Positions 9,351-17,513 of a stretch of 64,000 bases of DNA are shown piece after piece. This stretch comes from JAUVRX01 sp049664225 (GTDB taxonomy: Bacteria > Acidobacteriota > Thermoanaerobaculia > Multivoradales > JAHEKO01), in contig JBATEX010000080.1 of the NCBI GenBank assembly GCA_049664225.1, positions 1 through 64,000 on the forward strand, given 5' to 3'. The position numbers and the translations under genes are program-made. Under the pieces are notes generated by a model. The model did no database searches, was not told the DNA's origin, and saw only the letters and a list, made by a program, of their open reading frames with translations. Each line of letters begins with the position of its first letter. Positions within the stretch are counted from its first letter, which is position 1.

Positions 9351-10634
9351 CTAGCCCGAAGCCACAGGTATGCGGTCGGTACCCATGTAAGGCCGCAAGA
9401 CCTTGGGGATTGTCACCGAGCCGTTTTCGTTCTGGCAGTTCTCCAGAATCGCCACCAGGGTGCGGCCGACTGCCAGGCCAGAACCGTTCAGCGTGTGAAC
9501 AAGGCGGGTCTTGCCGCCATGGGCAGGACGGTAGCGGATATTGGCCCGCCTAGCCTGGAAAGCGGTGCAGTTGGAACACGAGGAGATCTCCCGGTAGGCA
9601 TCCTGCCCGGGTAGCCATACCTCCAGGTCGTAGGTCTTGGCGGCAGCGAACCCCATGTCACCAGTGGACAGACAGACCGTGCGATAGGGCAGCTCGAGCA
9701 GCTGCAGGGCCTTCTCTGCCTGGGAAGTCAACTCTTCGAGAACCTCGAAACTCGTCTCCGGAGTGACGAACTGGAAGAGCTCGACCTTGTTGAACTGGTG
9801 CTGGCGGATCAGACCCCTAACATCCCTCCCGTGGGATCCGGCCTCGGCCCGGAAGCAGGGGGTGTAGGCCACATAGCGGATTGGCAGCTGTGACTCCTCG
9901 AGGGTCTCGCTGCGATGGATGTTGGTCAGCGGCACCTCGGCTGTGGGAGCCAGAAAGTACTCGTGATCCTCGAGCTTGAATAGATCCTCTTCGAACTTGG
10001 GCAGCTGCCCGGAGCCGACGAGTGAGTCCCGGCTGACAATGAACGGTGGCAGAACCTCGGTGTAGCCGTGCTCCCGGGTGTGCAGGTCGAGGAAGAAATT
10101 GATCAGCGCCCGTTCCAGATGCGCACCGGCACCGAAGTAAGCGGTGAATCGAGCACCGGTGATCTTGGCACCGCGCTCGAAATCCAGGATCCCCAACTCC
10201 GGCCCGAGATCCCAGTGGGCCTTGGGCTCGAAATCGAACTCCCGAGGTGTGCCGACCCGCCGCTCCTCGCGATTGGCCGATTCGTCTTCGCCGCGGGGCA
10301 CGCTCACATCCGGAAGGTTGGGCAAGGTGAGCTCCACATCGGCCAGCTTGGTTTCCACATCAGAGATCGTCTCCTCCAGCTCTCCGATGCGACCCTTGAG
10401 CCGGCCAACCTCCTCGATCTGAGCAGCGGCGTCACCGCCCTGCTGTTTGACCTTGCCGATCTCTTTGCTGGCCTCGTTCCGGCGCCGCTTCAGGTCCTCG
10501 ACCTCGACCAGTGCCTCGCGACGCTCCCTGTCGAGGACCTCCCAGCTGTCGAACAGCTCGGGGTCGGTACCCCGCGTGGCTAGCAGCTCCCGAACCTCCT
10601 GCGGTCGTTCTCGCAGCATCTCTCTCGATAGCAT
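9351..10634 (-). CDS. serS: Seryl-tRNA synthetase
   Basis: 427 residues, the usual length. An N-terminal coiled-coil arm (about residues 30-110, for example RREALVEVEDLKRRRNEASK) contacts the tRNA-Ser variable arm. The class II core follows, with motif 2 (YTPCFRAEAGSHGRDVRGLI, then RQHQFNKVELFQF) and motif 3 (NGSGLAVGRTLVAILENCQ). The serine pocket residues are in LAPTAEVPLTN. It charges tRNA-Ser, and in a selenocysteine-using organism it would also charge tRNA-Sec with serine as the first step of Sec synthesis. It ends in TAG, which shows that amber is a real terminator here. Confidence 0.98.
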   Translation of the reverse strand: MLSREMLRERPQEVRELLATRGTDPELFDSWEVLDRERREALVEVEDLKRRRNEASKEIGKVKQQGGDAAAQIEEVGRLKGRIGELEETISDVETKLADVELTLPNLPDVSVPRGEDESANREERRVGTPREFDFEPKAHWDLGPELGILDFERGAKITGARFTAYFGAGAHLERALINFFLDLHTREHGYTEVLPPFIVSRDSLVGSGQLPKFEEDLFKLEDHEYFLAPTAEVPLTNIHRSETLEESQLPIRYVAYTPCFRAEAGSHGRDVRGLIRQHQFNKVELFQFVTPETSFEVLEELTSQAEKALQLLELPYRTVCLSTGDMGFAAAKTYDLEVWLPGQDAYREISSCSNCTAFQARRANIRYRPAHGGKTRLVHTLNGSGLAVGRTLVAILENCQNENGSVTIPKVLRPYMGTDRIPVASG

Positions 10635-10767
10635 GAGGCGAGTCTAATCAGGGCGACAGAAGGGGTCAACGACCGCCGAGCCACTTCTGACCGTCGCAAG
10701 CGATAAGATCCGATCCAAAGACTACCCGGCTTCGGGGCTTCTGATTCGACGCCCGGGAGACGCATCC

Positions 10768-12483
10768 ATGAGCTCGCACGCCCGCTTCTCTCCAGCCAGC
10801 GTCGCCGTCGTCCTGGCCGCCGGGGCGTCACTGTTCCTGCTGGCCGCGGCGCAGGCCGATCCCCAGGCAGCAGCGGAAACCCGGTATCTGGCCTTCTGGT
10901 CCACGGCGGTGCTTCTTTGCGCGGCGGGACTCTCGAGACAGCCATCCTTCGAGCTGGCCGGTAGCACTATACTGCTCGTGCTGGCTGGTTGGGTGGTACC
11001 TGCGGGGCCCGTGCGTGCCGCGACTTTCGGATTGCTCCTGACTGCCAGTCTGGGACTCGCAATCTTTCGACGCCTCGCCGATTACTCTGACGGTATCGAT
11101 TGGAGCTTCTGGGTCCCGGCCACCCTCGGAGCTCAATTCCTCGCCAGGTCCGATCAGCTCTTGACGAACCCGCTGGAGCCCAGAACGCTCTTTGGGTTGG
11201 TCGCCCTGCCTCTCGCCGCTGCCTGGAGCCTTGGTCTAGTCGGCCGAAACCGCGGTGTCGGGGCGGCACTGCTGACTGCCGGTGTCAGTCTGGTGCTTGT
11301 CCCAGGCTGGAGTGTGGCTGTTGTCCTGTCGCTTCTCGGCGTCGCCCTGAGAATCGCTTCCCCCATCGGAGCGGCAAGGAGCTGGATCCGCTTCGTTGCG
11401 CTAGTACTGCTGGTGATTCTTGCCGGCCTCTGGCACCCGAGTCTTCCAGTCGTGATTCTCCTCACGACGCTGTTTGTAGCTTCCCCGCGGGATTGGAAGG
11501 GGAACGCAGCCGTAGTTCTGGGAACGGTCCTTGCCCTGGTGCTTCTGCCAGCAGTCCGCTCCTGGGAGGAGAGCCTCCTCGCGACCGGCCTGATCCTTGT
11601 CCTGCTGCCAGCGACGCCCCTGGTGGGCAGCGAGGATTCACGACAAGTGATGCCGGCGGCTCTTCTAGTGGCCTTCCTCGCCGCACGAACAGTCCCGCTT
11701 CCTGGCGCTCTGGCAGCACCTCTGGCTGCGGCAGCCCTCTGCATTCCGCGGCAGGGAACCTATGTCACCCTGCAGCGCATCTGGACGGGGGTGCTCGTCA
11801 CTGGAGCCCTGCTCCTTGCCGCATACCCCTGGCTGCGAACCGGACCCCGGAGCGACACACTGCGACTCTTCGGAGTCGGTGGGGGTTGGTCCTCGGTGCT
11901 CGGCGTCTTGATCGGCTTCCTGGTGATCGCCTGGCTGGCGGAGATGGCACAGGCTCGAAAACGAAGGGCCCTACTTCCTGCGGCACTGGCACTGGGGGCT
12001 CTCGCCGTCGCCGCACTCCTGCAGCTGCCATCCTCGAGCACCTACTCTCTAGCCGGTAGTCCGATCGTCATGACTTCTGAACTGCACGAAGTCGTCCGAG
12101 ATCTGGAGCCCGACGTACCGGTTGATTCGGTAGTGATCGATTCCTACTTGGAGAACTCCACGTCTCTGCTCACGGGCACCCCGGTCGCCGAGGTCACCCT
12201 GGACACGGAGGATGGCAAACACCAGCGTTGGCTCCTTCGAGTCGGCATCGAAAGCGGAGAGTGGGCGGCTCGACGAGAAGACGTGGCGAGCCTGGAGGGT
12301 TTCCAGGCGCCACCGCCGTGGCTGACCTGGTTACCGGGCGGTAGCGAAGTCTACGCCCAGCTCTACCGCGCCCGTTGGGACCTCCCCGAACCGGCTACAG
12401 CCACACGGATCACGATTGCACGCAGACCAGAGCTGCCACCTGAGGTTGGGATCGCGATCTTTCGCCTGGAGATTCGACAATGA
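10768..12483 (+). CDS. Large polytopic membrane protein, unknown function
   Basis: 571 residues with roughly 12 or more hydrophobic helices between residues 10 and 420 (for example VAVVLAAGASLFLLAAAQA and VLGTVLALVLLPAVRSW). A soluble C-terminal domain of about 150 residues (EVTLDTEDGKHQRWLLRVGI) is probably periplasmic. I recognise no catalytic motif. A GGGAG site precedes the ATG. Its stop overlaps the next start by 4 bases (ATGA), so the two genes are translationally coupled. The partner has a GT-C-like signature, so both may belong to a lipid-linked sugar or cell-surface glycan system; this is inference from context. Confidence 0.6.
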   Translation: MSSHARFSPASVAVVLAAGASLFLLAAAQADPQAAAETRYLAFWSTAVLLCAAGLSRQPSFELAGSTILLVLAGWVVPAGPVRAATFGLLLTASLGLAIFRRLADYSDGIDWSFWVPATLGAQFLARSDQLLTNPLEPRTLFGLVALPLAAAWSLGLVGRNRGVGAALLTAGVSLVLVPGWSVAVVLSLLGVALRIASPIGAARSWIRFVALVLLVILAGLWHPSLPVVILLTTLFVASPRDWKGNAAVVLGTVLALVLLPAVRSWEESLLATGLILVLLPATPLVGSEDSRQVMPAALLVAFLAARTVPLPGALAAPLAAAALCIPRQGTYVTLQRIWTGVLVTGALLLAAYPWLRTGPRSDTLRLFGVGGGWSSVLGVLIGFLVIAWLAEMAQARKRRALLPAALALGALAVAALLQLPSSSTYSLAGSPIVMTSELHEVVRDLEPDVPVDSVVIDSYLENSTSLLTGTPVAEVTLDTEDGKHQRWLLRVGIESGEWAARREDVASLEGFQAPPPWLTWLPGGSEVYAQLYRARWDLPEPATATRITIARRPELPPEVGIAIFRLEIRQ

Positions 12484-14723
12484 TCGGCGAACGGGCACCC
12501 TCCCCGGTCGGGGTCCTTGCGGTTGGCCTGGTGGTGTCCGCGGTTGCCCGTTTCGCTCTGCCTCTCGGGCCGGAAGATCCCTTTCGTTCCACCCTGATCG
12601 CTCTACCTCTGATCGTCACCGCCTTCGTCGCTCTTGGAAACTGGGCCAATGCACGCGGTGGCCGGCCAACACCGCCACGAATCGCTCTGTTGGAGTGGAC
12701 CTCTCTCGCATTCCTCCTCCTCCTGGTGCTCGCCAGGAAGAGTCTCGGGTTTCTCGGCGATCCAACGGTCTTCGACGGGGTCATCGCAGCCGGTTTTCTT
12801 CTTCTTCTGGGTCACCGAACCGCACGCATCCTGATGGCGCTGCGGCCGGCCCTGGAGCAGGGTGGACAGAAGAATCCCTCAATCGTCTTCTTCTACTTGC
12901 CGTTTGTGGTCTATCTGGCGATTCTCCCCTGGTCGTCCTTTCGGCACGCCCCAGATGGAGACGAGCCCCACTACCTGCTGTTGACCCATAGTCTGGCCTA
13001 CGATCTGGAGACCGACCTAGCCAACAACTACGTCCAAGGTGACTCCCTCGCCTTCATGGGTAGGAATCTAGAGGCGCAGCTGGGAGACCCCGTTGGGCCG
13101 AACGGCGAGCAATACTCACGCCACAACGTGCTGCTACCGCTGGTTCTGGCGCCTGCCTACCGTCTGGCGGGGCTGGCCGGCGCCCTGGTGGTCATGGTCG
13201 CCCTCACCGCGGCCCTGGTCTGGGCGACGCTCTATCTGGCGATGGTCTACCGCTTCTGGGACCCAGTCGGAACCCTTTCGGGCTACGCTATCCTCGCCTT
13301 CACGGCACCCCTGCTGCTCTATTCCTACCAGGTCTGGGTCGAAGTACCCGCGGCACTTCTGACAGTGATCGCCCTGGTGCGAATCCGCCAGATGGCCGAC
13401 GAAGAAGCTCGCGATTGGACCACGTGGGTTCGAATCAGCCTACCAATCCTGGTGCTGCCTCTTCTGAAGATTCGTTTCGTCCTGCTGGCGGGGTCTCTCG
13501 TGGCTCTGGCCAGTTGGTATGCCGGCGGCCGAAGAGCGCGACGGAGGACCGCAATGCTCCTGGCGTCTCTGGGAGCTGTCACCATTTCGATCCTGCTGTT
13601 CAACCGGATCTTCTTCCAGAATCCGCTCAAATACCACGACATCGATGGACTACGAGCCTATGCCCAGTCGCCCGTCGTCTACCTCCAAGGATTTCTGGGC
13701 CTGTTCTACGATTGCGCCTTCGGTCTCTTCGCCTATGCGCCCATCTGGCTGCTGGTCGTACCGGCCGCCTTGTTGCTGCTGCAACGGCACACCCGAGTGC
13801 TCATCGATTCGCTCTTCGTGGTGCTTCCCTATCTGTTGCTGGTGGCACCTCGCGGCGAGTGGTTCGGCGGCTGGTCGCCGCCGTTTCGCTACGGGATCGT
13901 CGCGCTACCTTTCCTGGCCCTTTGGCTCATCCCGCTCTTGTCCGATCGGTCACGAGGCGGTAGACAGTTCCTGATCGCTGGACTGGCCGCTGCTACGGTC
14001 GCACTCACCATTGTCTGGATCGTCCAGCCCGGTTGGACCTACAACCTGGCCCACGGCCGGAGTCACCTGCTGGACTACCTCTCCAGTGCCTTGAGAGCTG
14101 ATACCGCCAGGCTGTTCCCCAGTTCGACCCGACCGCGCCTCGCGACCTGGATCTGGCCGCTTCTTACGGTTCCGGCAGTCTGTCTTCTCTGGTGGGCGCC
14201 AAAGCGAGGCGCTCGTACGGGGGCCGTTCTGGGGCTGTGCTCTGCACTGCTCGTACCAGCTCTCGTCGCGTTCGGGGCCCAGCAGCGCCACACCTCGGTT
14301 GTCGAGCTCGAGGATCCATGGATCGAAACCACCGGAGGCGAGGTCTACCCCGAGCTGTGGGTGGTCTATCGCCCCCGATATCGAGGCGGCTGGACCCTGC
14401 CGGCTGGGGAGAGCGTGTCGATTCCGGTAGTGCCCGACGGCAGTCGGCTCGACCTGATCGTCGAGCTCCAAGAGCCGACGGCGCTCATGGGACCAGCCGT
14501 GCTGGAAATCCAGGCGGGCGACCAGAACCTGACGCAACGACCGATTCAAGCCGAGGGTAGGTGGCGTCGAATCCTCGTGGCCGATCTTCCCTGGGACGGA
14601 GACGGGCCCTTGGTCTTCACCATTCGCCGGCCCAGCAGGGTTGCGAAGCCTGTAGTTCTCTTGGATCGTGCCTGGCTCGAATGGCGGGAGGGTGGGAGCC
14701 CTTCCCCCACAACGATTCCGTGA
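12480..14723 (+). CDS. Polytopic membrane protein, GT-C glycosyltransferase-like
   Basis: 747 residues with many membrane helices. In the first large external loop lies SFRHAPDGDEPHYLLLTHSL (around residues 155-175). An acidic D-G-D-E-P-H-Y motif after a proximal helix is typical of GT39/PMT/ArnT-like GT-C transferases, which move sugars from polyprenyl-phosphate donors in the periplasm. The C-terminal 150 residues are soluble and beta-rich (for example SRLDLIVELQEPTALMGP). It overlaps the upstream membrane gene by 4 bases. The acceptor and the sugar cannot be deduced. Confidence is good for the membrane-protein class and moderate for the transferase call. Confidence 0.6.
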   Translation: MIGERAPSPVGVLAVGLVVSAVARFALPLGPEDPFRSTLIALPLIVTAFVALGNWANARGGRPTPPRIALLEWTSLAFLLLLVLARKSLGFLGDPTVFDGVIAAGFLLLLGHRTARILMALRPALEQGGQKNPSIVFFYLPFVVYLAILPWSSFRHAPDGDEPHYLLLTHSLAYDLETDLANNYVQGDSLAFMGRNLEAQLGDPVGPNGEQYSRHNVLLPLVLAPAYRLAGLAGALVVMVALTAALVWATLYLAMVYRFWDPVGTLSGYAILAFTAPLLLYSYQVWVEVPAALLTVIALVRIRQMADEEARDWTTWVRISLPILVLPLLKIRFVLLAGSLVALASWYAGGRRARRRTAMLLASLGAVTISILLFNRIFFQNPLKYHDIDGLRAYAQSPVVYLQGFLGLFYDCAFGLFAYAPIWLLVVPAALLLLQRHTRVLIDSLFVVLPYLLLVAPRGEWFGGWSPPFRYGIVALPFLALWLIPLLSDRSRGGRQFLIAGLAAATVALTIVWIVQPGWTYNLAHGRSHLLDYLSSALRADTARLFPSSTRPRLATWIWPLLTVPAVCLLWWAPKRGARTGAVLGLCSALLVPALVAFGAQQRHTSVVELEDPWIETTGGEVYPELWVVYRPRYRGGWTLPAGESVSIPVVPDGSRLDLIVELQEPTALMGPAVLEIQAGDQNLTQRPIQAEGRWRRILVADLPWDGDGPLVFTIRRPSRVAKPVVLLDRAWLEWREGGSPSPTTIP

Positions 14724-14959
14724 TGTCAGGGCGTCATGCTGGTTCCTATCGACATTCGGGTAATCTTCCGCCACGAGCCGCCTGGTTTTGGGGAGATCTT
14801 CCCGGACACCAGCCGGTGATGCCAGTCGGCCGACCACGATGGGCCCCGGCAAATACCGAAGAAACCCCTTGTCCTACCTACACTTTGCCCCTCTGCAAGA
14901 CAGCGAGAAACATTTAGGCATGGCTCTTGCTGCATACCTCCGGAGGGAGGGGGTTCTCT

Positions 14960-15130
14960 ATGGCAAGCGACGATCTGAAGCCATTTGGAGTCGAGGTTCG
15001 GGCTGGCGCTGACGAGGCACGGTCGATGAGCCTCGATGCGGATGTGAGGGGCTTTACCGGTCTGCTCGTGGGCTTGGCGATCGGCATCGTGTCCTGGGGA
15101 CTGATCCTCATGATCTGGTGGCTGGTCTAG
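14960..15130 (+). CDS. Small single-helix membrane protein
   Basis: 56 residues. An acidic, soluble N-terminus (MASDDLKPFGVEVRAGADEA) is followed by one membrane helix (TGLLVGLAIGIVSWGLILMI) and a short WWLV end. The ATG at 14960 is preceded by GGAGGGAGGGGG, a strong ribosome site; the frame is open 11 codons further upstream but without one. The function is unknown. The 236 bases before it contain no gene that I can support. Confidence 0.5.
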   Translation: MASDDLKPFGVEVRAGADEARSMSLDADVRGFTGLLVGLAIGIVSWGLILMIWWLV

Positions 15131-15165
15131 CACAGGACAACATTCTCCCCTACAACTCCATCTGA

Positions 15166-15219
15166 TGTAGGGGAGCCCCTTGCGGGCTCCCGCGGGAGGG
15201 GGCAAGCGCCTCCCCTACA
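15166..15219. repeat. Interspersed palindromic repeat, copy 2
   Basis: A 54-bp element from TGTAGGGG to CCCCTACA, with inner segments GCCCCTTGCGGGCTCCCGC and GGGAGGGGGCAAGC. It matches the element at 563-618 over most of its length. A short extra fragment, TCTCCCCTACAAC, lies just upstream at about 15144-15156. It sits between a plus-strand gene end and the pdxA end, the usual place for such elements. Confidence 0.7.
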
Positions 15220-15238
15220 ACAGCTCCAGGCAGGTCCT

Positions 15239-16243
15239 TCAACTACACCTGGGTAAGTCGCCCGAGATCAGGGCGAGGGTGGTCTGAACCACCTGGATCA
15301 ACGACTTGGCGTCGGCGACGCCGCGGCCGGCGATGTCGAAAGCCGTGCCATGGTCGACCGAGGTACGCAGGAAGGGCAGACCGAGAGTCCAGTTGGTGGA
15401 GAGGCCGAAGGCACTCGTCTTGACGGCGATCAGGCCCTGATCATGGTAAAGGGACAGTACCCAGTCGTACTCGCCGTGACGCGCCCGGGCGAACAGCGAG
15501 TCCGGGCTGTCGGGTCCGGAGACGTCGATGCCTTGCTCTCTGGCTCGCTGTACCGCTGGCCGAACGATCTCGATCTCCTCCGAACCCAGGAGCCCATCCT
15601 CACCCGCGTGTGGATTGACACCTGCCACCACCATGCGGCCACCTGCCGCGCGATTCAACAGTTGAAGAGCATCGACAAGAGCCTCCTCGTGAATCTCGTC
15701 CAGAGCCTCCCTCAGCGGCAGATGGGTGGTCAGCAGGGCCACCTGCAGGTCGGGAGTCAGAAAGGCCATCAGGTAGTCGCGACCGTAGCGCTCCAGACCG
15801 GCAGCCTCGGCCAGGTACTCCGTGTGGCCCCGGAAATCGGCTCTGTGGTGTCGGGCGATCGAGGCTTTGCTGACCGGTGCAGTGATTAGCGCATCCGCGC
15901 AGCCTGAACGAACCGCCTCGATGCCGCCATCGAGAGCTGCCATGGCTCCGCCCGCATCGGCCGACCCGGACTGACCCAGATGGAGCTGGCGGGGCTCCCC
16001 TACAGGATCCACGACCGGAACTGCCTCAAGTGGCAGAGCGTCGATCTCACTTCGGCTTGGAACGGATGGGAGATAGACCAGCCTCTCGAGCAGAGAGCCG
16101 GCGACGGATGGTGACACCGAGTCCAGGGCCACCTTTTCGGCGAAGACCAGCGGTCGCCACTGCTTGCTCGGCGGCTGTGTGACCAACAACTTGGCGATGA
16201 TTTCTGGACCCACCCCGGCAGGATCACCCTGGGTCAGGGCCAC
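15239..16243 (-). CDS. pdxA: 4-hydroxythreonine-4-phosphate dehydrogenase (PdxA family)
   Basis: 334 residues from a GTG start. The N-terminal motif ALTQGDPAGVGPEIIAK, the metal-ligand segments FRGHTEYLAEAAG and LLTTHLPLREALDEI, and YHDQGLIAVKTSAFGLSTNW near the C-terminus are diagnostic. The enzyme oxidises 4-phosphohydroxy-L-threonine in DXP-dependent pyridoxal-phosphate synthesis. The start is uncertain: the frame is open back to a CTG inside the end of the upstream Hfq-like gene. The intergenic gap is only 10 bases, so it is read from the RicT-Hfq-like mRNA and is probably translationally coupled. Confidence 0.93.
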   Translation of the reverse strand: MALTQGDPAGVGPEIIAKLLVTQPPSKQWRPLVFAEKVALDSVSPSVAGSLLERLVYLPSVPSRSEIDALPLEAVPVVDPVGEPRQLHLGQSGSADAGGAMAALDGGIEAVRSGCADALITAPVSKASIARHHRADFRGHTEYLAEAAGLERYGRDYLMAFLTPDLQVALLTTHLPLREALDEIHEEALVDALQLLNRAAGGRMVVAGVNPHAGEDGLLGSEEIEIVRPAVQRAREQGIDVSGPDSPDSLFARARHGEYDWVLSLYHDQGLIAVKTSAFGLSTNWTLGLPFLRTSVDHGTAFDIAGRGVADAKSLIQVVQTTLALISGDLPRCS

Positions 16244-16253
16244 AACCGGTAAA

Positions 16254-16574
16254 TCAACCAGAACGTCGTCCTCGCCTCCTGAGCTCCTCCTCCTTGAACA
16301 TGCAGCGGATCTGGTGCTTGTAGATCAGCAGGTTCGGCTCGCTGTGGCGATGGAACTTGATGGAGGCCTTGTCGTACCACTCGATCCAACCGTGCAGCTC
16401 TTCTCCATCGACGAGCACCAGGACCATCGGAGTCTTCGCCGCCATCTGCTTGAGGTAGTAGAACTCCTCGGCATTGGTCTGCTCTGGGGGCGCTTGCTTT
16501 CGCCGAACGGAGCGAGCCTGCCCGTCCTTCTTGAAGTCCGATGTTTCCGGCCTGATGAGCTTTCGATTGGTCAT
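16254..16574 (-). CDS. Hfq-like (Sm-fold) RNA-binding protein
   Basis: 106 residues. A basic N-terminal extension of about 45 residues (TSDFKKDGQARSVRRKQAPP) is followed by an Sm-like core. Its Sm1 part is MVLVLVDGEELHGWIEWYDK and its Sm2 part is NLLIYKHQIRCMFKEEE. The Y-K-H triad is the Hfq Sm2 signature. The C-terminus is Arg-rich (RRRGRRSG). Hfq hexamers bind U- and A-rich RNA and help sRNA pairing; the long N-terminal tail is unusual. The ATG overlaps the RicT stop (ATGA), so the two are coupled. An alternative is a general Sm-like protein without Hfq function. Confidence 0.75.
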   Translation of the reverse strand: MTNRKLIRPETSDFKKDGQARSVRRKQAPPEQTNAEEFYYLKQMAAKTPMVLVLVDGEELHGWIEWYDKASIKFHRHSEPNLLIYKHQIRCMFKEEELRRRGRRSG

Positions 16575-17314
16575 GGTTTGGGACTTTCTTGAGGGCTGGT
16601 CGCCCTCTTCTTTGGCGGCGTTTGGTACTGGTCGTCCTCGTAGGCCAGGCAGCACAGGAGGCGCCCACACTGACCGGAGATCTTCGAGGGATTGAGGCTC
16701 AGGCTTTGACGCTTGGCCATCTGTATCGAGATGGGTCTGAAGTCCTGCAGCCAGGTCGAGCAGCAAAGGGTCTGTCCACAAACCCCGATGCCGCCAATCA
16801 GCCCCGCCTCGTCTCGGGCACCGACCTGCATCATCTTGATCCTGGCTGCGAAGCGGCGGGAAATCTCGCGCACCAGCTTGCGAAAATCGATTCTTCCCTC
16901 AGCCGTGAAGTAGACCACCGCCTTGGAACCGTCGAGAGCGAAATCGACCTTGGAGACCTTCATCTCGAGCCCCAGGTTCTTGGCCCGCTCGCGGCAGAAT
17001 CGCTTGGCGGAGAAGTCCTTCTCGAGTTTCTTCTCGAAGGCGATCTCGTCGTTATCGTTGGCTCGGCGCACGATCCGACGGGCCGCGACCTTCTGGCACG
17101 GTTTAAAGACCGGCATCGGCGACTGCTCTACCTTGCCCAGAGCCGGCCCCGGCTCGAGGTCCACAACGACACGTTCGTCCTTGCAGTAGATCTGGTCGCC
17201 CGTCGAACAAAGCGTCAGATTGGAGGCTTCGCCGACGCGAACGCCGACGTAGTTGCCCTCCACACTGGTGGACATTCCCTTATAGGAGCACCCCTGACAA
17301 GCTGACATATTCAC
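16571..17314 (-). CDS. RicT/YaaT-like PSP1-domain protein
   Basis: 247 residues. The PSP1 C-terminal region reads ERAKNLGLEMKVSKVDFALD, then KAVVYFTAEGRIDFRKLVRE, then GARDEAGLIGGIGVCGQTLC. The cysteines in CGQTLCC and CGRLLCC are those that in RicT of Bacillus help hold 4Fe-4S clusters in the RicAFT (Y) complex, which tunes RNase Y cleavage. The N-terminus carries an extra C-Q-G-C pair. A GTG is used as start here; an ATG two codons later is equally possible. It is followed by the coupled Hfq-like gene, giving an RNA-metabolism pair. A consensus sigma-70 promoter lies about 130 bases upstream. Confidence 0.85.
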   Translation of the reverse strand: MNMSACQGCSYKGMSTSVEGNYVGVRVGEASNLTLCSTGDQIYCKDERVVVDLEPGPALGKVEQSPMPVFKPCQKVAARRIVRRANDNDEIAFEKKLEKDFSAKRFCRERAKNLGLEMKVSKVDFALDGSKAVVYFTAEGRIDFRKLVREISRRFAARIKMMQVGARDEAGLIGGIGVCGQTLCCSTWLQDFRPISIQMAKRQSLSLNPSKISGQCGRLLCCLAYEDDQYQTPPKKRATSPQESPKP

Positions 17315-17444
17315 CGCATTCTCTCGGCACGCAAGACAGATACCAGGCTGGTTTTCTCCAATTCCGCGTCAAAGCTCTTCTATTCCCTTGAAAAACAAAG
17401 GGATAACCCAGTCTCCGTTGTCGTGCTCGTGACAGTCGGATGCC

Positions 17445-17473
17445 ATTATGGCAACGGCTTGATGCCGTGTCAA
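17445..17473 (-). promoter_or_regulatory. Sigma-70-type promoter for the ricT-like / hfq-like / pdxA operon
   Basis: On the minus strand TTGACA (17473-17468) is followed after exactly 17 bases by CATAAT (17450-17445). It points towards the RicT-like gene and would start transcription near 17438, giving a leader of about 125 bases. That leader contains a small hairpin around CCCTTTGTTTTTCAAGGG. It lies between purD and the RicT-like gene. Confidence 0.7.
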
Positions 17474-17513
17474 CGCGACACCGACTCGATTCCCAACGGA
17501 TGCGGAGAGTCGC

